Below are positions 25,684-34,347 of a stretch of 64,000 nt of DNA, one piece after another. The notes beneath the pieces are model-generated. The model had not been told where the DNA came from. It saw only the letters and a list, made by a program, of their open reading frames with translations, and did no database searches. A program made the translations under genes and the position numbers. Each line of letters begins with the position of its first letter. Position 1 is the first letter of the stretch. This DNA comes from Caballeronia turbans (GTDB lineage: Bacteria > Pseudomonadota > Gammaproteobacteria > Burkholderiales > Burkholderiaceae), in NCBI GenBank assembly GCA_001544655.2, contig FCOD02000004.1, positions 124,001 through 188,000 of the forward strand, written 5' to 3'.

Positions 25684-25705
25684 CGCGAACCGCTTTCCCT
25701 CTGAC

Positions 25706-26407
25706 ATGAAAAACGCCGCTTCCGCCACGGTCCATCGCCTCGACCGCTCCCGCCATGCCGCGCCGCAGGTTTTCGAGCGGCTGCGCGAAATGATCCTTTC
25801 GCTCGAACTGGAGCCCGGTACGGTGCTGTCGCGCACAGAACTCGCAACGCGCTACGGCCTCAGCCAGACGCCTGTGCGCGATGCGCTGATGAAGCTCGGC
25901 GAAGAAGGACTCGTCGACATCTTTCCGCAACACGCGACGGTCGTAAGCCAGATCAGCGTGGCGTCGGCGATGCAGGCGCATTTTCTGCGCCGCTCGATCG
26001 AACTCGAAGTCGTGCGCACGCTGGCGCGGGACCACAGGGCGTCGCTGGTCGCGCGGCTGCGCGCGACGATCGCGGAACAGACGGAGTGGCTCGATCCGAA
26101 GGACGTCGAGCAGTTTTCAGCGCTCGACCAGGCTTTCCATCGGCAAATGTATGAGGCCGCGGGCGTACCGCAACTCTGGGACCTCGTGCGCAGACTGAGC
26201 GGCCATATCGACCGCCTGCGCCGTCTGCATTTGCCGGTCGAGGGCAAGACGATGGCCGTGGTGCGAGATCACACGGAAATCGTCGATGCCATTGAAAAAG
26301 GCGATGCCGACGCAGCCGATGCCGCGCTGCGCAGGCATTTATCCGGCACGCTCAGTCAGGTGGACGAGATTCGCACACGCCACCCGACTTTCGTGACCGA
26401 TCACTGA
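25706..26407 (+). CDS. GntR family transcriptional regulator (FCD/FadR-type)
   Basis: A 233-residue regulator: winged helix at about 20-80 (FERLREMILSLELEPGTVLS, ELATRYGLSQTPVRDALMKL) and a C-terminal all-helical FCD domain with the metal-binding His/Asp set (ALDQAFHRQMYEAAG, then DHTEIVDAIEKGD and LRRHLSGT). It is divergent from glucarate dehydratase and its transporter and most likely senses an aldarate or its product. Start ATG 25706 has only a weak site; an upstream ATG at 25598 is unlikely because it overlaps the operator. Confidence 0.85.
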   Translation: MKNAASATVHRLDRSRHAAPQVFERLREMILSLELEPGTVLSRTELATRYGLSQTPVRDALMKLGEEGLVDIFPQHATVVSQISVASAMQAHFLRRSIELEVVRTLARDHRASLVARLRATIAEQTEWLDPKDVEQFSALDQAFHRQMYEAAGVPQLWDLVRRLSGHIDRLRRLHLPVEGKTMAVVRDHTEIVDAIEKGDADAADAALRRHLSGTLSQVDEIRTRHPTFVTDH

Positions 26408-26420
26408 GCGGGGGCGTCAT

Positions 26421-27677
26421 TCAGACGCCGTGGGCGCGCAGGCGAGCCGAGTACCAGCGCGAAAACTGCTCCACATAGCTCTCCGTGAACGGCGAGAACA
26501 CAGCGGGCCGATAGGCGGGATCCTGCGTGCCTTCATGCGTGATCTCGACCAGATGCTTGTCCTGCGCGTTGGTCGCGACCCACACTTCCGTCAGATCCTG
26601 AATCTGATAATCGACGCCCTCGACCGCATCCGCGTGCACGAGCCATTTCGAGCGCACGAGCGTTTTATCCGGCGCGAGCGGGATGATGTACGAGATGACC
26701 GCGTGGTCGCTCATCACGTGCGTCCATGCGTTGTGCGTCCAGAGATGCGTGTCGCCCAGATCGCGCCGCTGCAGATTGCCGAGCAGCTTTTGACTCGCGA
26801 CCTTCGTGCTGATGGTCTGCGATTCGCCGTGTCCCGCGATGACGAGTTGCTGCGTTCTGAACTGCGTGACGGCATCCTCGTCCAGCCATTCGACGGTCGC
26901 GCTCGTGAAGCCGTCGCGCTCCCAGCTTGCCTGACATGCCGCGTTCCGGGCCTTGTAGGCCTCGATTTCCCCGAGCGCTTCCTCCGTGAGATTTTCCGTG
27001 CTGAAGCCGAAATCCTCGGGCAGAAACGAAGCGGTCAGTTCCGGATGCGTCGCCGCGCAGTGATAGCACTCGCGGTTGTTCTCGATCACGAGCTTCCAGT
27101 TGCCGTTCTCGATGATCTCAGATTCGAACGCGATCTTCGTGTTGCGCAGGTCGAACGGCGCGAACCGCGGCGCCATCGTGTCTTCGAGCTTCGCGATGTC
27201 CGTCGGCGGTTCGTCGGCAAGGCACACGAAGATATGCGTGCCGACGATGCGCGTATGCACCGGCAGCAGGCTGCGGCACTTCGGATCGAAATCTCGGCCC
27301 ATGTGCGCGGCGTGGCGCAGGCTGCCGTCGAGATCGTAGGTCCACTGGTGATACGGGCACACCAGCATGCCGACCGTCGATTTCCCGGCCTCCTTCAGGC
27401 GCGCGCCGCGATGACGGCAGACGTTGCGATAAGTGCGGATGTTCTCCTCGTCGTCGCGAACGATGATGATCGAAGCCCGGCCGATATCCACCGTGGAGAC
27501 ATCACCCGGTTCCGGCACGTCCGCCGTCACGCCGACCAGAATCCAGTGCTTATGGAAAAAGACCTCGACATCCTTCTCGAACACGTCCTGCCGCCCGAAC
27601 AGCTCGCCGGGCAATCCGTGGCCGGGCTCGCGGCTGCGGATCAGTTCGCCAAGAGTCTTGCATTGCACTTCGGACAT
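26421..27677 (-). CDS. Rieske ring-hydroxylating/N-demethylating oxygenase, alpha subunit
   Basis: The 418-residue protein has a Rieske [2Fe-2S] domain (Cys87-x-His89 and Cys107-x2-His110) and a catalytic domain with the mononuclear iron motif ENNRECYHCAATHPEL (His206, His211). It resembles the group acting on quaternary amines (glycine betaine GbcA, stachydrine demethylases) more than aromatic dioxygenases; this is a judgement from the sequence pattern. No reductase gene lies nearby. ATG 27677 follows GGAGA. Context (ProU-type transporter, ProC-like, FAD oxidase) favours a betaine substrate. Confidence 0.8.
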   Translation of the reverse strand: MSEVQCKTLGELIRSREPGHGLPGELFGRQDVFEKDVEVFFHKHWILVGVTADVPEPGDVSTVDIGRASIIIVRDDEENIRTYRNVCRHRGARLKEAGKSTVGMLVCPYHQWTYDLDGSLRHAAHMGRDFDPKCRSLLPVHTRIVGTHIFVCLADEPPTDIAKLEDTMAPRFAPFDLRNTKIAFESEIIENGNWKLVIENNRECYHCAATHPELTASFLPEDFGFSTENLTEEALGEIEAYKARNAACQASWERDGFTSATVEWLDEDAVTQFRTQQLVIAGHGESQTISTKVASQKLLGNLQRRDLGDTHLWTHNAWTHVMSDHAVISYIIPLAPDKTLVRSKWLVHADAVEGVDYQIQDLTEVWVATNAQDKHLVEITHEGTQDPAYRPAVFSPFTESYVEQFSRWYSARLRAHGV

Positions 27678-27793
27678 CGTCGCTCTCCATCGTTCAGGGA
27701 TCGGGACTTCGAGTGGTCCCGCGATAACCCGAGTATTGGATCGCTGAAAAATAGCGTCAATACGCTTTATTTTCCGTGACAGATGACTTTGGG

Positions 27794-28720
27794 TTATGCG
27801 TGCGCATCGCCGCGCAGCCACTTGATCAGAGCGTCGATAGCGGGCGTGATGGCGCGGCCGTGCGGCACCACGGCGAAGTAGCAATCGTCCGGCTTGAACG
27901 ACGCCACTTGCAGCCTGACCAGTTCGCCGCTTTCGAGGAAATCGTGAACGAGCCGGCCCCATCCGAGCGCGACGCCCTGGCCGTAACGCGCGGCCTGGAT
28001 CGCGTCCGTGTAGAGGCTGCAACGCAGCGCGAAATTCAGGCGCATCGGCCTGAAGCCGACCGCGTGAAACCATTCTTCCCAGCCCATCCAGCCTTCCGAA
28101 GTCGAATCCGATTCGACGAGCACGGTGCCCGCGAGCGCTTCCAGCGACATCGGCTCTGCCTGCGCCTCGAGCCATGATGGCGAACAGACCGGAAATACCT
28201 CCTCGTCGAAGAGCAGCGTCGCCGTGCCGTCCGGCCAGACGCCGTTGCCGAAGCGCACCGCGACATCGATCTCCTTGTGCCGCAGATCCGCCGTGAACAT
28301 TTGCGTGGACAGGCGCAGTTGCAGATCGGGCTGCGCGGCCTTGAGCGACGCGAGCCGCGGCAAGAGACGGAAGTGCGAGAACGCGGAAGTAGCGGCCAGC
28401 ACGAGCTCCTGCTGCACGGGGCCGCGCGCGATGCGGTCGAACACGCTCGCGATCTTCTGCATGGATTCGGCGACGACGCGATACAGCGCCTCGCCTTCGC
28501 CGGTCAGTTCGATCGCGCGATGCAGGCGGCGAAACAGCCGCGTGCCCAGGGTTTCTTCGAGGAACCGCACCTGCCGGCTCACGGCGGCCTGCGTGACGCC
28601 CAGTTCGTGCGCCGCGAGTGTGAAGCTGCCGAGCCGCGCGACAGCTTCGAACTCGACCAGCGCAGTCACCGACGGAATGAGCCGCCGATACCCTTTCGTT
28701 TTTTCGGTTGCAGGTTTCAT
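27794..28720 (-). CDS. LysR family transcriptional regulator (GcvA-like)
   Basis: A 308-residue LysR protein: N-terminal winged helix (VEFEAVARLGSFTLAAHELG, VTQAAVSRQVRFLEETLGTRLFRR) and an effector domain ending in DALIKWLRGD. It resembles GcvA-type regulators of amine and amino-acid genes. It lies in the same direction as a second LysR gene (7 bases apart) and the Rieske gene. LysR genes usually face their target; here both point the same way, so which promoters they bind cannot be told from orientation. Confidence 0.88.
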   Translation of the reverse strand: MKPATEKTKGYRRLIPSVTALVEFEAVARLGSFTLAAHELGVTQAAVSRQVRFLEETLGTRLFRRLHRAIELTGEGEALYRVVAESMQKIASVFDRIARGPVQQELVLAATSAFSHFRLLPRLASLKAAQPDLQLRLSTQMFTADLRHKEIDVAVRFGNGVWPDGTATLLFDEEVFPVCSPSWLEAQAEPMSLEALAGTVLVESDSTSEGWMGWEEWFHAVGFRPMRLNFALRCSLYTDAIQAARYGQGVALGWGRLVHDFLESGELVRLQVASFKPDDCYFAVVPHGRAITPAIDALIKWLRGDAHA

Positions 28721-28727
28721 GCGTCGC

Positions 28728-29729
28728 TCAGAGAACGGCCTTCGATTCGGCCGCGGGCCATTGCTGCATCATCGTGCCGATTTCCTCGTCGAGCCATTCG
28801 CGAAACTGCATGTATTCCGGGCGCGATTTCGCGTTGCGATGCGTGATCAGATAGTGATGACGGTCATGGAACACGAGCGCGTCGTCGACGGGACGGACCA
28901 GCTTCTTTTGTTCGACCTGACGATGCACGAGATGATGCCAGCCGAGCAACGTCCCTTCGCCTGCTTCGGCCTGCGCGACGAGCAGCCGATAGTCGTTGCT
29001 TTCGAAATTGTCGTGCTGATCGAGGCGTTCGGAACCGTCGCCTTGCTGATACCAGTTCTTCCACACGCGCCAGTCGACGTGCTCGCACACTTGCGCGCGA
29101 CCGAGCAGCGAAAGGCTCAGCGTGGGATGCGCGAGCAGATCGAGCGGCTTGAGCGTGCGCCCACGGAAATAGCGCTCATGAAAAGGCGCGCTGCACACCG
29201 GATACACGATGTCGTGAAAGAGCGGTTCGACTTCATACTCCGCCTCGCGCGGCGGATTCTTCGTGATGATGACATCGGGCTGCATGAGCTCGTCGAGCTC
29301 CATGAAGTGCTCGGTCACCATCACATGCAGGCGGATGTCCGGAAAGCGCTGGCGAAACGCGGGCAGCCTGAACGAAAGCCAGAGCGCCGAAAAGGTATGA
29401 GAGATGCAGAGCGTCAACGCGTGGCGATCGACGCGCCGCACCGCCTGCGCCGCCTCCGCGATGTTCATGATCGAGAGATACGACGCGTTGTAGAGAATGC
29501 GGCCCGCGTCGGTCAGCGCGATGTGCCGGCCAGTGCGCTCGAAAAGCGCCACTTCGAGCGTGTCTTCGAGTTCCTTGATCTGCCGGCTTACCGCCGCCTG
29601 CGTGACGCACAGCACTTCCGCGGCTTGCGTGAAGCTTTCGTAGCGCGCCGCGGTGACGAAACACCGGAGCGCGCGCAGCGACGGCATCTGGGCGAGTAGC
29701 CGGTCCGCGAACTGCTGTTTCTTCTGCAT
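28728..29729 (-). CDS. LysR family transcriptional regulator
   Basis: A 333-residue LysR protein with the winged helix MPSLRALRCFVTAARYESFT, QAAEVLCVTQAAVSRQIKEL and a longer than usual effector domain. It is clearly related to its downstream neighbour at 27794 (shared TQAAVSRQ and the LGWxxLVH segment), so the pair may come from an old duplication. ATG 29729 has AAGGTGA 7 bases upstream; a start at 29777 would overlap the ProC-like gene. Confidence 0.86.
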   Translation of the reverse strand: MQKKQQFADRLLAQMPSLRALRCFVTAARYESFTQAAEVLCVTQAAVSRQIKELEDTLEVALFERTGRHIALTDAGRILYNASYLSIMNIAEAAQAVRRVDRHALTLCISHTFSALWLSFRLPAFRQRFPDIRLHVMVTEHFMELDELMQPDVIITKNPPREAEYEVEPLFHDIVYPVCSAPFHERYFRGRTLKPLDLLAHPTLSLSLLGRAQVCEHVDWRVWKNWYQQGDGSERLDQHDNFESNDYRLLVAQAEAGEGTLLGWHHLVHRQVEQKKLVRPVDDALVFHDRHHYLITHRNAKSRPEYMQFREWLDEEIGTMMQQWPAAESKAVL

Positions 29730-29769
29730 GTGAATCACCTTCGAGGGGCGCGATGATCGCCTGACTTCG

Positions 29770-30540
29770 TTATCCACGCCCTTTCACGCGGCGCATGATG
29801 TTGTCGAGCGCCTCCGCATAATGCGCGTACGTGCCCCGCTCCGACAACTCACGGTTGAACTGCTCGTTGAGGCCGCCGGGCGTGCTCGCGTGCCCGATCA
29901 TCGCGGAGAAAGGCTCGGTGCCAGAGGTCGCTTCATGTGCAAGCCCCACATGATAGCCCGACAAAAACGAACGGGCCGACGCATACGGCACGCCTTGCGC
30001 CACGAGCCACGACGCCTGTTCCTCGAGCAGCGCGAAGAAGGCGGCCATCGTCGCGGTCGCGGCGGACAGGGCATCGAACTGATGCTCGTCGTCGACTTCG
30101 ACCGCTTCGCCGAGCGGCGCGAACAGCGTCCGTGCGATGTCGTCGTGCGGGCAGATCGCCGTGCTGCCCTTGCCCGCCGCTACGGCGGGCAGCGGCACCG
30201 CGCGCACGATTCTCGCCGAACGGCGCACCAAAGCCCGGATCTGATCGAGGGATTTCCCCGCGATAAAGCTGATGACGTGATGCCGCGCATCGAATGTAAG
30301 CTCGCTCAAAACGTCCTGTGCGATCTGCGGCACGACCGCAAGACAGACGACGTCCGACGTATCGAGCACGCGCTGATTGCTTTCGCAGACTTCGATACGC
30401 GCGTCGAGCGCGGCCAAGCGCGCCGCAGTTTTCGCATTGCGTGGCGACAGCGCCACGCGCTCGAAAGAAACGCCGAAGCGGATCATGCCGGTCACGACCG
30501 CCGCCGTGATCGTGCCGGTGCCGATGAAGCCAATGCGCAT
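29770..30540 (-). CDS. Pyrroline-5-carboxylate reductase-like (ProC family) protein
   Basis: The 256-residue protein starts with a Rossmann motif (MRIGFIGTGTITAAVVTGMI), has the ProC-type VVCLAVVPQIAQDVL and VRAVPLPAVAAGKGSTAIC, and a helical dimer domain ending with STPGGLNEQFNRELSERGTY, where STPGG is the family signature for substrate binding. ProC reduces pyrroline-5-carboxylate; in this catabolic setting it might act on a related cyclic imine. It follows the aldehyde dehydrogenase by 17 bases. Confidence 0.78.
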   Translation of the reverse strand: MRIGFIGTGTITAAVVTGMIRFGVSFERVALSPRNAKTAARLAALDARIEVCESNQRVLDTSDVVCLAVVPQIAQDVLSELTFDARHHVISFIAGKSLDQIRALVRRSARIVRAVPLPAVAAGKGSTAICPHDDIARTLFAPLGEAVEVDDEHQFDALSAATATMAAFFALLEEQASWLVAQGVPYASARSFLSGYHVGLAHEATSGTEPFSAMIGHASTPGGLNEQFNRELSERGTYAHYAEALDNIMRRVKGRG

Positions 30541-30557
30541 GTTGCCTCGTCCGATGA

Positions 30558-32051
30558 TCAGTCGAGCTTCAGCCAGGTCGTCTTCAGCTCGCAATATTGG
30601 TCGTGCGCGTAGACCGACTTGTCGCGTCCGCCGAAACCGGACTGCTTGAAGCCGCCGAAGGGTGTCGAGAGATCGCCCTCGCCGAAGCAGTTCACGGTCA
30701 CGGTGCCCGCGCGGATGCGCGCCGCGACTTTATGCGCCTGGTTCACGTTGTCGGTCCATAGCGATGCCGCGAGTCCGTAGCACGTATCGTTCGCGATGCG
30801 CACGGCCTCGTCGACGTCAGCATATTCGATAAAGCAGACGACCGGGCCGAAGACCTCGTCGCGCGCGATGCTCATTTCCGGCGTGACGTTGTCGAAGATC
30901 GTCGGCTCGACGAACCAGCCGCCCGTTTCAATCAGCGTCGCGTTTCCGCCGCTCGCGACACGCGCACCCTCGGCCTTCGCCTTCTCGATGTGGCCAAGCA
31001 CCTTGCGATAATGCGCCTCCTCGATGAGCGAGCCGAGCTTGACATCGGGATCGAGCGGATCGCCGGTTTTCCAGCCTTCGAGCACGGCCTGCACCTTTTG
31101 CAGCAGTTCGGCCTTCTGGCTCGTGTGAACAAGAATGCGCGAGCCCGCGCTGCAGTTCTCGCCCATGTTCCAGAACGCGGCGGCGACAGCCTGCTCCGCG
31201 ACGGCATCGAGATTCGCGACGTCGGGCAATACGACTTGCGGATTCTTTCCGCCGCATTCGAGCACGACGCGCTTCAGGTTCGTATCGGCGGAATAGCGCA
31301 GGAAGCGCTTGCCCGTTTCGGTCGAGCCCGTGAAGGCGATGAGATCGACATCCGCGTGCGTGCCGAGCGCCTGACCCGCGCTTTCGCCGAAGCCCGTCAC
31401 GACGCTGAACACGCCGGGCGGCACGCCCGCTTCCAGTGCGAGATCGGCGATGCGCAGCGTCGAGAGCGAGGTCTGCTCCGCAGGCTTCACGATGACGCTG
31501 TTGCCCACGGACAGCGCCGGCCCGATCTTCCACGCCAGCATCAGCGCCGGAAAATTCCACGGCAGCACTGCGCCGACGACACCGATCGGCTCACGCGTGA
31601 TCATGCTCACGACGTTCGGACCGGACGGCGACAGCGCGTCGTAACGCTTGTCCGTCACCTCGGCATGCCAGCGGATGCACGCCGCCGACTCGGGAATGTC
31701 GAGCCCCATGCATTCGCTGATCGGCTTGCCGGCTTCGAGCGCTTCGAGGAGCGCGAGCTCTTCGGCGTTTTCATCGATCAGTTGCGCAAGGCGCCGCAGG
31801 ACCGCCTTTCTCTGCGATGGCGCGGCCTTCGACCACACGCCCGATTCGAACGCCTCACGCGCCGCGACGACCGCGCGGTCGATGTCCTTGGCGTCGCACT
31901 TCGCGACCTCCGCGAGCACCTTGCCGGTCGAAGGATTCAGCGTGCCGAACGTTTCATTCGATGCGGCATTGCAGCGTGCTCCCGCGATGAATGCGCGGCC
32001 GTCGAGCGACAGGTGTTCCGCCTGACGTTTCCATTCCTGATACGTCGTCAT
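30558..32051 (-). CDS. NAD(P)+-dependent aldehyde dehydrogenase (PuuC/betaine aldehyde dehydrogenase type)
   Basis: The 497-residue ALDH has the catalytic set: PWNFPALMLAWKIGPAL (oxyanion Asn), KPAEQTS (cofactor Lys), FTGSTETGKRFL, LECGGKNP (general-base Glu), NMGENCSAGSR (nucleophile Cys) and EVFGPVV. It is closest in feel to gamma-glutamyl-gamma-aminobutyraldehyde dehydrogenases. In this cluster it could oxidise an aldehyde released by the FAD oxidase, the Rieske enzyme or the DapA-family lyase, such as alpha-ketoglutarate semialdehyde; the substrate is open. Confidence 0.88.
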   Translation of the reverse strand: MTTYQEWKRQAEHLSLDGRAFIAGARCNAASNETFGTLNPSTGKVLAEVAKCDAKDIDRAVVAAREAFESGVWSKAAPSQRKAVLRRLAQLIDENAEELALLEALEAGKPISECMGLDIPESAACIRWHAEVTDKRYDALSPSGPNVVSMITREPIGVVGAVLPWNFPALMLAWKIGPALSVGNSVIVKPAEQTSLSTLRIADLALEAGVPPGVFSVVTGFGESAGQALGTHADVDLIAFTGSTETGKRFLRYSADTNLKRVVLECGGKNPQVVLPDVANLDAVAEQAVAAAFWNMGENCSAGSRILVHTSQKAELLQKVQAVLEGWKTGDPLDPDVKLGSLIEEAHYRKVLGHIEKAKAEGARVASGGNATLIETGGWFVEPTIFDNVTPEMSIARDEVFGPVVCFIEYADVDEAVRIANDTCYGLAASLWTDNVNQAHKVAARIRAGTVTVNCFGEGDLSTPFGGFKQSGFGGRDKSVYAHDQYCELKTTWLKLD

Positions 32052-32068
32052 GTCATGTCCTCAGAGAT

Positions 32069-33400
32069 TCAAAGCTCGGCGCCCGCCGAGAATTCCTTCA
32101 TCCAGATCGCCGCCGATACCGCGACGTCCGCGATCGGCCGCATCGGCAGCGAACGCGGATGCGGCTGTTTCAGCAGTTGATCGATCAGTTCGTTCGATTG
32201 CCCGAGCGCGTGTTCGGCGATGAGCTTGCCCGCCGCCGATCCGCGACTCAGGCCGAGCCCGTTGCAGCCGACGGCCTCGTACACGCCGTCGTCGCGTTGC
32301 CCGAATAGCGCGCCGTTATTTGCCGAAAGGCACAACGCGCCGCCCCATGTGTATTGCAGCTCGACGTCCGCGAGCATCGGAAAGCGCCGGTCGAACGAGC
32401 GTTGATGCAGATGTTTCGCTTTCGCGAGGTCGCCTTCCGACACCGAAAGATTGGGCCGGAACGCGAAATGGTTGCGCACGCAAATACGGTTCGTGGCGAG
32501 ACGGCGCACGGTGGTGCCCATCGGATCGGCCGGAATGAGCGCCCAGGAATTCGTGCCGCCGAGTTTTGCGATCTCGTCGTCGGTCATGACACGCGACATC
32601 GACGCGAACGTATAGACCGGCAGCAAGCCGTTCGGATGGCCGCCAAAGGTGGCTGCATACGCATTGGTGCACAGCACGACGCGCTTCGCCTCGATACTGC
32701 CGTTCGCGAAGCTCAGCAGCTTCGTCTGGCCGCGCGTATCCATGCCCTTTACCGCGCTCATTTCGAACACGGTTACGTTCGACGGTTGCGTCGCAGCGAG
32801 GCCGCGCATAAGCGCCGCCGGCTGAACCGTGCTGCATCCCGGCGTGAAGAGCGCGCTCTGATAGAAGCGCGTGCCCGTCACGCCGGCGATCGCGGCCTCG
32901 TCGAGCCACTCGCATGGCTCGTCGATACGCGCGAGCCCATCCGCGAAATGAGTCAGCGCCGCATGGCCCTTCTTGTTCACCGAGGCGTGATACTTTCCGT
33001 CGTCGCGCCAGTCGCAATCGATACCGTTCGCCTTGACCGTGCTGCGCACATAGCCGATGCCATGCCGTTGCAGGCGCACGTCCGCCTTGTCGGCCTCGAC
33101 ACTGCGCGAATAACTCTCGCTGCTGATGTCATGCGGCAAATCGACGAAAAAGCCGGAATTGCGCCCCGCTGTCGAACGCCCGATGCGATCAGCCTCCACG
33201 AGCGCGATCGAGGCATCCGGTGCAAGTTCGGCAAGCCGGCGCGCCGCACACAAACCGGTGATACCCCCGCCGACCACGACGAAGTCGAAGCGCGCTTCGC
33301 CCGTCACACTTCTGGCGGGCGCGACGGGTGGCAGGCTCTCCCACCAGCCGTTCACGCCGTCAGGCGCGGGAAACCGCATGAAGTCCAGTTTCGAGGCCAT
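32069..33400 (-). CDS. FAD-dependent amine/amino-acid oxidoreductase (PuuB/DAO family)
   Basis: The 443-residue protein has an N-terminal extension (to about 37), then the FAD motif DFVVVGGGITGLCAARRLAE and GRSTAGRNSGFF, as in PuuB-type gamma-glutamylputrescine oxidases and sarcosine-oxidase relatives. The C-terminal part carries YTWGGALCLSANNG and GCNGLGLSRGSAAGK. It removes hydride from a C-N bond of an amine or imino acid. It lies 17 bases upstream of the aldehyde dehydrogenase, which suggests amine to aldehyde to acid. Confidence 0.84.
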   Translation of the reverse strand: MASKLDFMRFPAPDGVNGWWESLPPVAPARSVTGEARFDFVVVGGGITGLCAARRLAELAPDASIALVEADRIGRSTAGRNSGFFVDLPHDISSESYSRSVEADKADVRLQRHGIGYVRSTVKANGIDCDWRDDGKYHASVNKKGHAALTHFADGLARIDEPCEWLDEAAIAGVTGTRFYQSALFTPGCSTVQPAALMRGLAATQPSNVTVFEMSAVKGMDTRGQTKLLSFANGSIEAKRVVLCTNAYAATFGGHPNGLLPVYTFASMSRVMTDDEIAKLGGTNSWALIPADPMGTTVRRLATNRICVRNHFAFRPNLSVSEGDLAKAKHLHQRSFDRRFPMLADVELQYTWGGALCLSANNGALFGQRDDGVYEAVGCNGLGLSRGSAAGKLIAEHALGQSNELIDQLLKQPHPRSLPMRPIADVAVSAAIWMKEFSAGAEL

Positions 33401-33405
33401 TCACG

Positions 33406-34293
33406 TTACTGAGCGTTGCGCAGCAAGGGTTGAACGATCTTGGCGAAGGCACTGCGCTCTTCGTCGTTGAGCGTGCCGAGCGGCGCACGTGCGTTGCCGA
33501 CGCGCGTGCCCGCGAGTTCGCATCCGTAACGCACATACTGGATGAATTTCCCGCTGCGCTCGAGCAGTTCGAGCACGGGGAGCAATTGCGCCATCAGCTT
33601 GCGGCCAGCATTGAAATCACCGCGCTTCACGCATGCTTCGAGCAACTCGCCATGCGCTTCAGGCAGAAAGTTCGATGCCCCCGCGACCCAGCTTCGCGCG
33701 CCCCATGCGAAGAACTCGAGCGCCTGATCGTCCATGCCGCAACTGAGAACGAAGCGCTCGGGCAGATGCGTGGCGAGATGATGCAGATGCGCAATATCGC
33801 CCGTGCTCTCCTTCATCGCCGCGAAGTTGGGGCGCGCGAGCAGCTTGTCGAGGACTTCATCGCCGATAGCCGTGCCGGTGCGTGCCGGGAAGTTGTAGAG
33901 CATGATCGGCATGTCGAGCGCGTCATCGACCTTCAGCAGATGATCGAGCAACTCTTCCTGCGTCGGCTGCACGTAATACGGCGCTGCGATGAGCAACGCG
34001 TCATAGCCCGCGCGTTTCGCCTCCTGTCCGATACGCAGGACTTCTTTCGTCGTGGTCGCGTTGATGCCCGCCGTGAGATACGTCTTTCCGCCGACGGTGG
34101 AGGCCACCGTATCGAACGTCTTTACGCGCTCGTCGAAGCTGAGCGCGTAGTACTCGCCGGTAGTGCCGCCGACGCCCATGCCCGATACGCGGCCCACGAG
34201 ACTGGCGGCGTGCTGACCGAGCATTTCATGATCGATTTCGCCGTCGTCCTTGAACGGGGTGACGAGCGGAGTGTGTACGCCTTCGAAGCTCAT
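33406..34293 (-). CDS. DapA-family (dihydrodipicolinate synthase/N-acetylneuraminate lyase) lyase
   Basis: The 295-residue class I aldolase-like TIM barrel has GVGGTTGEYYALS near the active site, Tyr133 in MLYNFPARTG and the Schiff-base Lys161 in AAMKESTGD. It lacks the N-terminal pattern of 5-dehydro-4-deoxyglucarate dehydratase. Family members include the pyrroline-4-hydroxy-2-carboxylate deaminase of hydroxyproline catabolism, a good fit to this setting (ABC transporter, FAD oxidase, ALDH), but specificity cannot be proved by reading. It ends 6 bases before the FAD gene start. Confidence 0.82.
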   Translation of the reverse strand: MSFEGVHTPLVTPFKDDGEIDHEMLGQHAASLVGRVSGMGVGGTTGEYYALSFDERVKTFDTVASTVGGKTYLTAGINATTTKEVLRIGQEAKRAGYDALLIAAPYYVQPTQEELLDHLLKVDDALDMPIMLYNFPARTGTAIGDEVLDKLLARPNFAAMKESTGDIAHLHHLATHLPERFVLSCGMDDQALEFFAWGARSWVAGASNFLPEAHGELLEACVKRGDFNAGRKLMAQLLPVLELLERSGKFIQYVRYGCELAGTRVGNARAPLGTLNDEERSAFAKIVQPLLRNAQ

Positions 34294-34347
34294 GTTTGTC
34301 TCTCGATGAATGGAGGGTGTGTGCTCATGCGCGGTGCGCGTCAGGCG

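Noticed and set aside
25598-25705. Upstream ATG 25598 for the GntR regulator of gudD
   Set aside because: It would place the operator within the coding region and adds 36 residues without homology.
33406-34293. Assignment of the DapA-family lyase as 5-dehydro-4-deoxyglucarate dehydratase of the glucarate route
   Set aside because: The N-terminal pattern typical of that enzyme is absent and the gene belongs to the betaine-like cluster, 8 kb from glucarate dehydratase with a different regulator.
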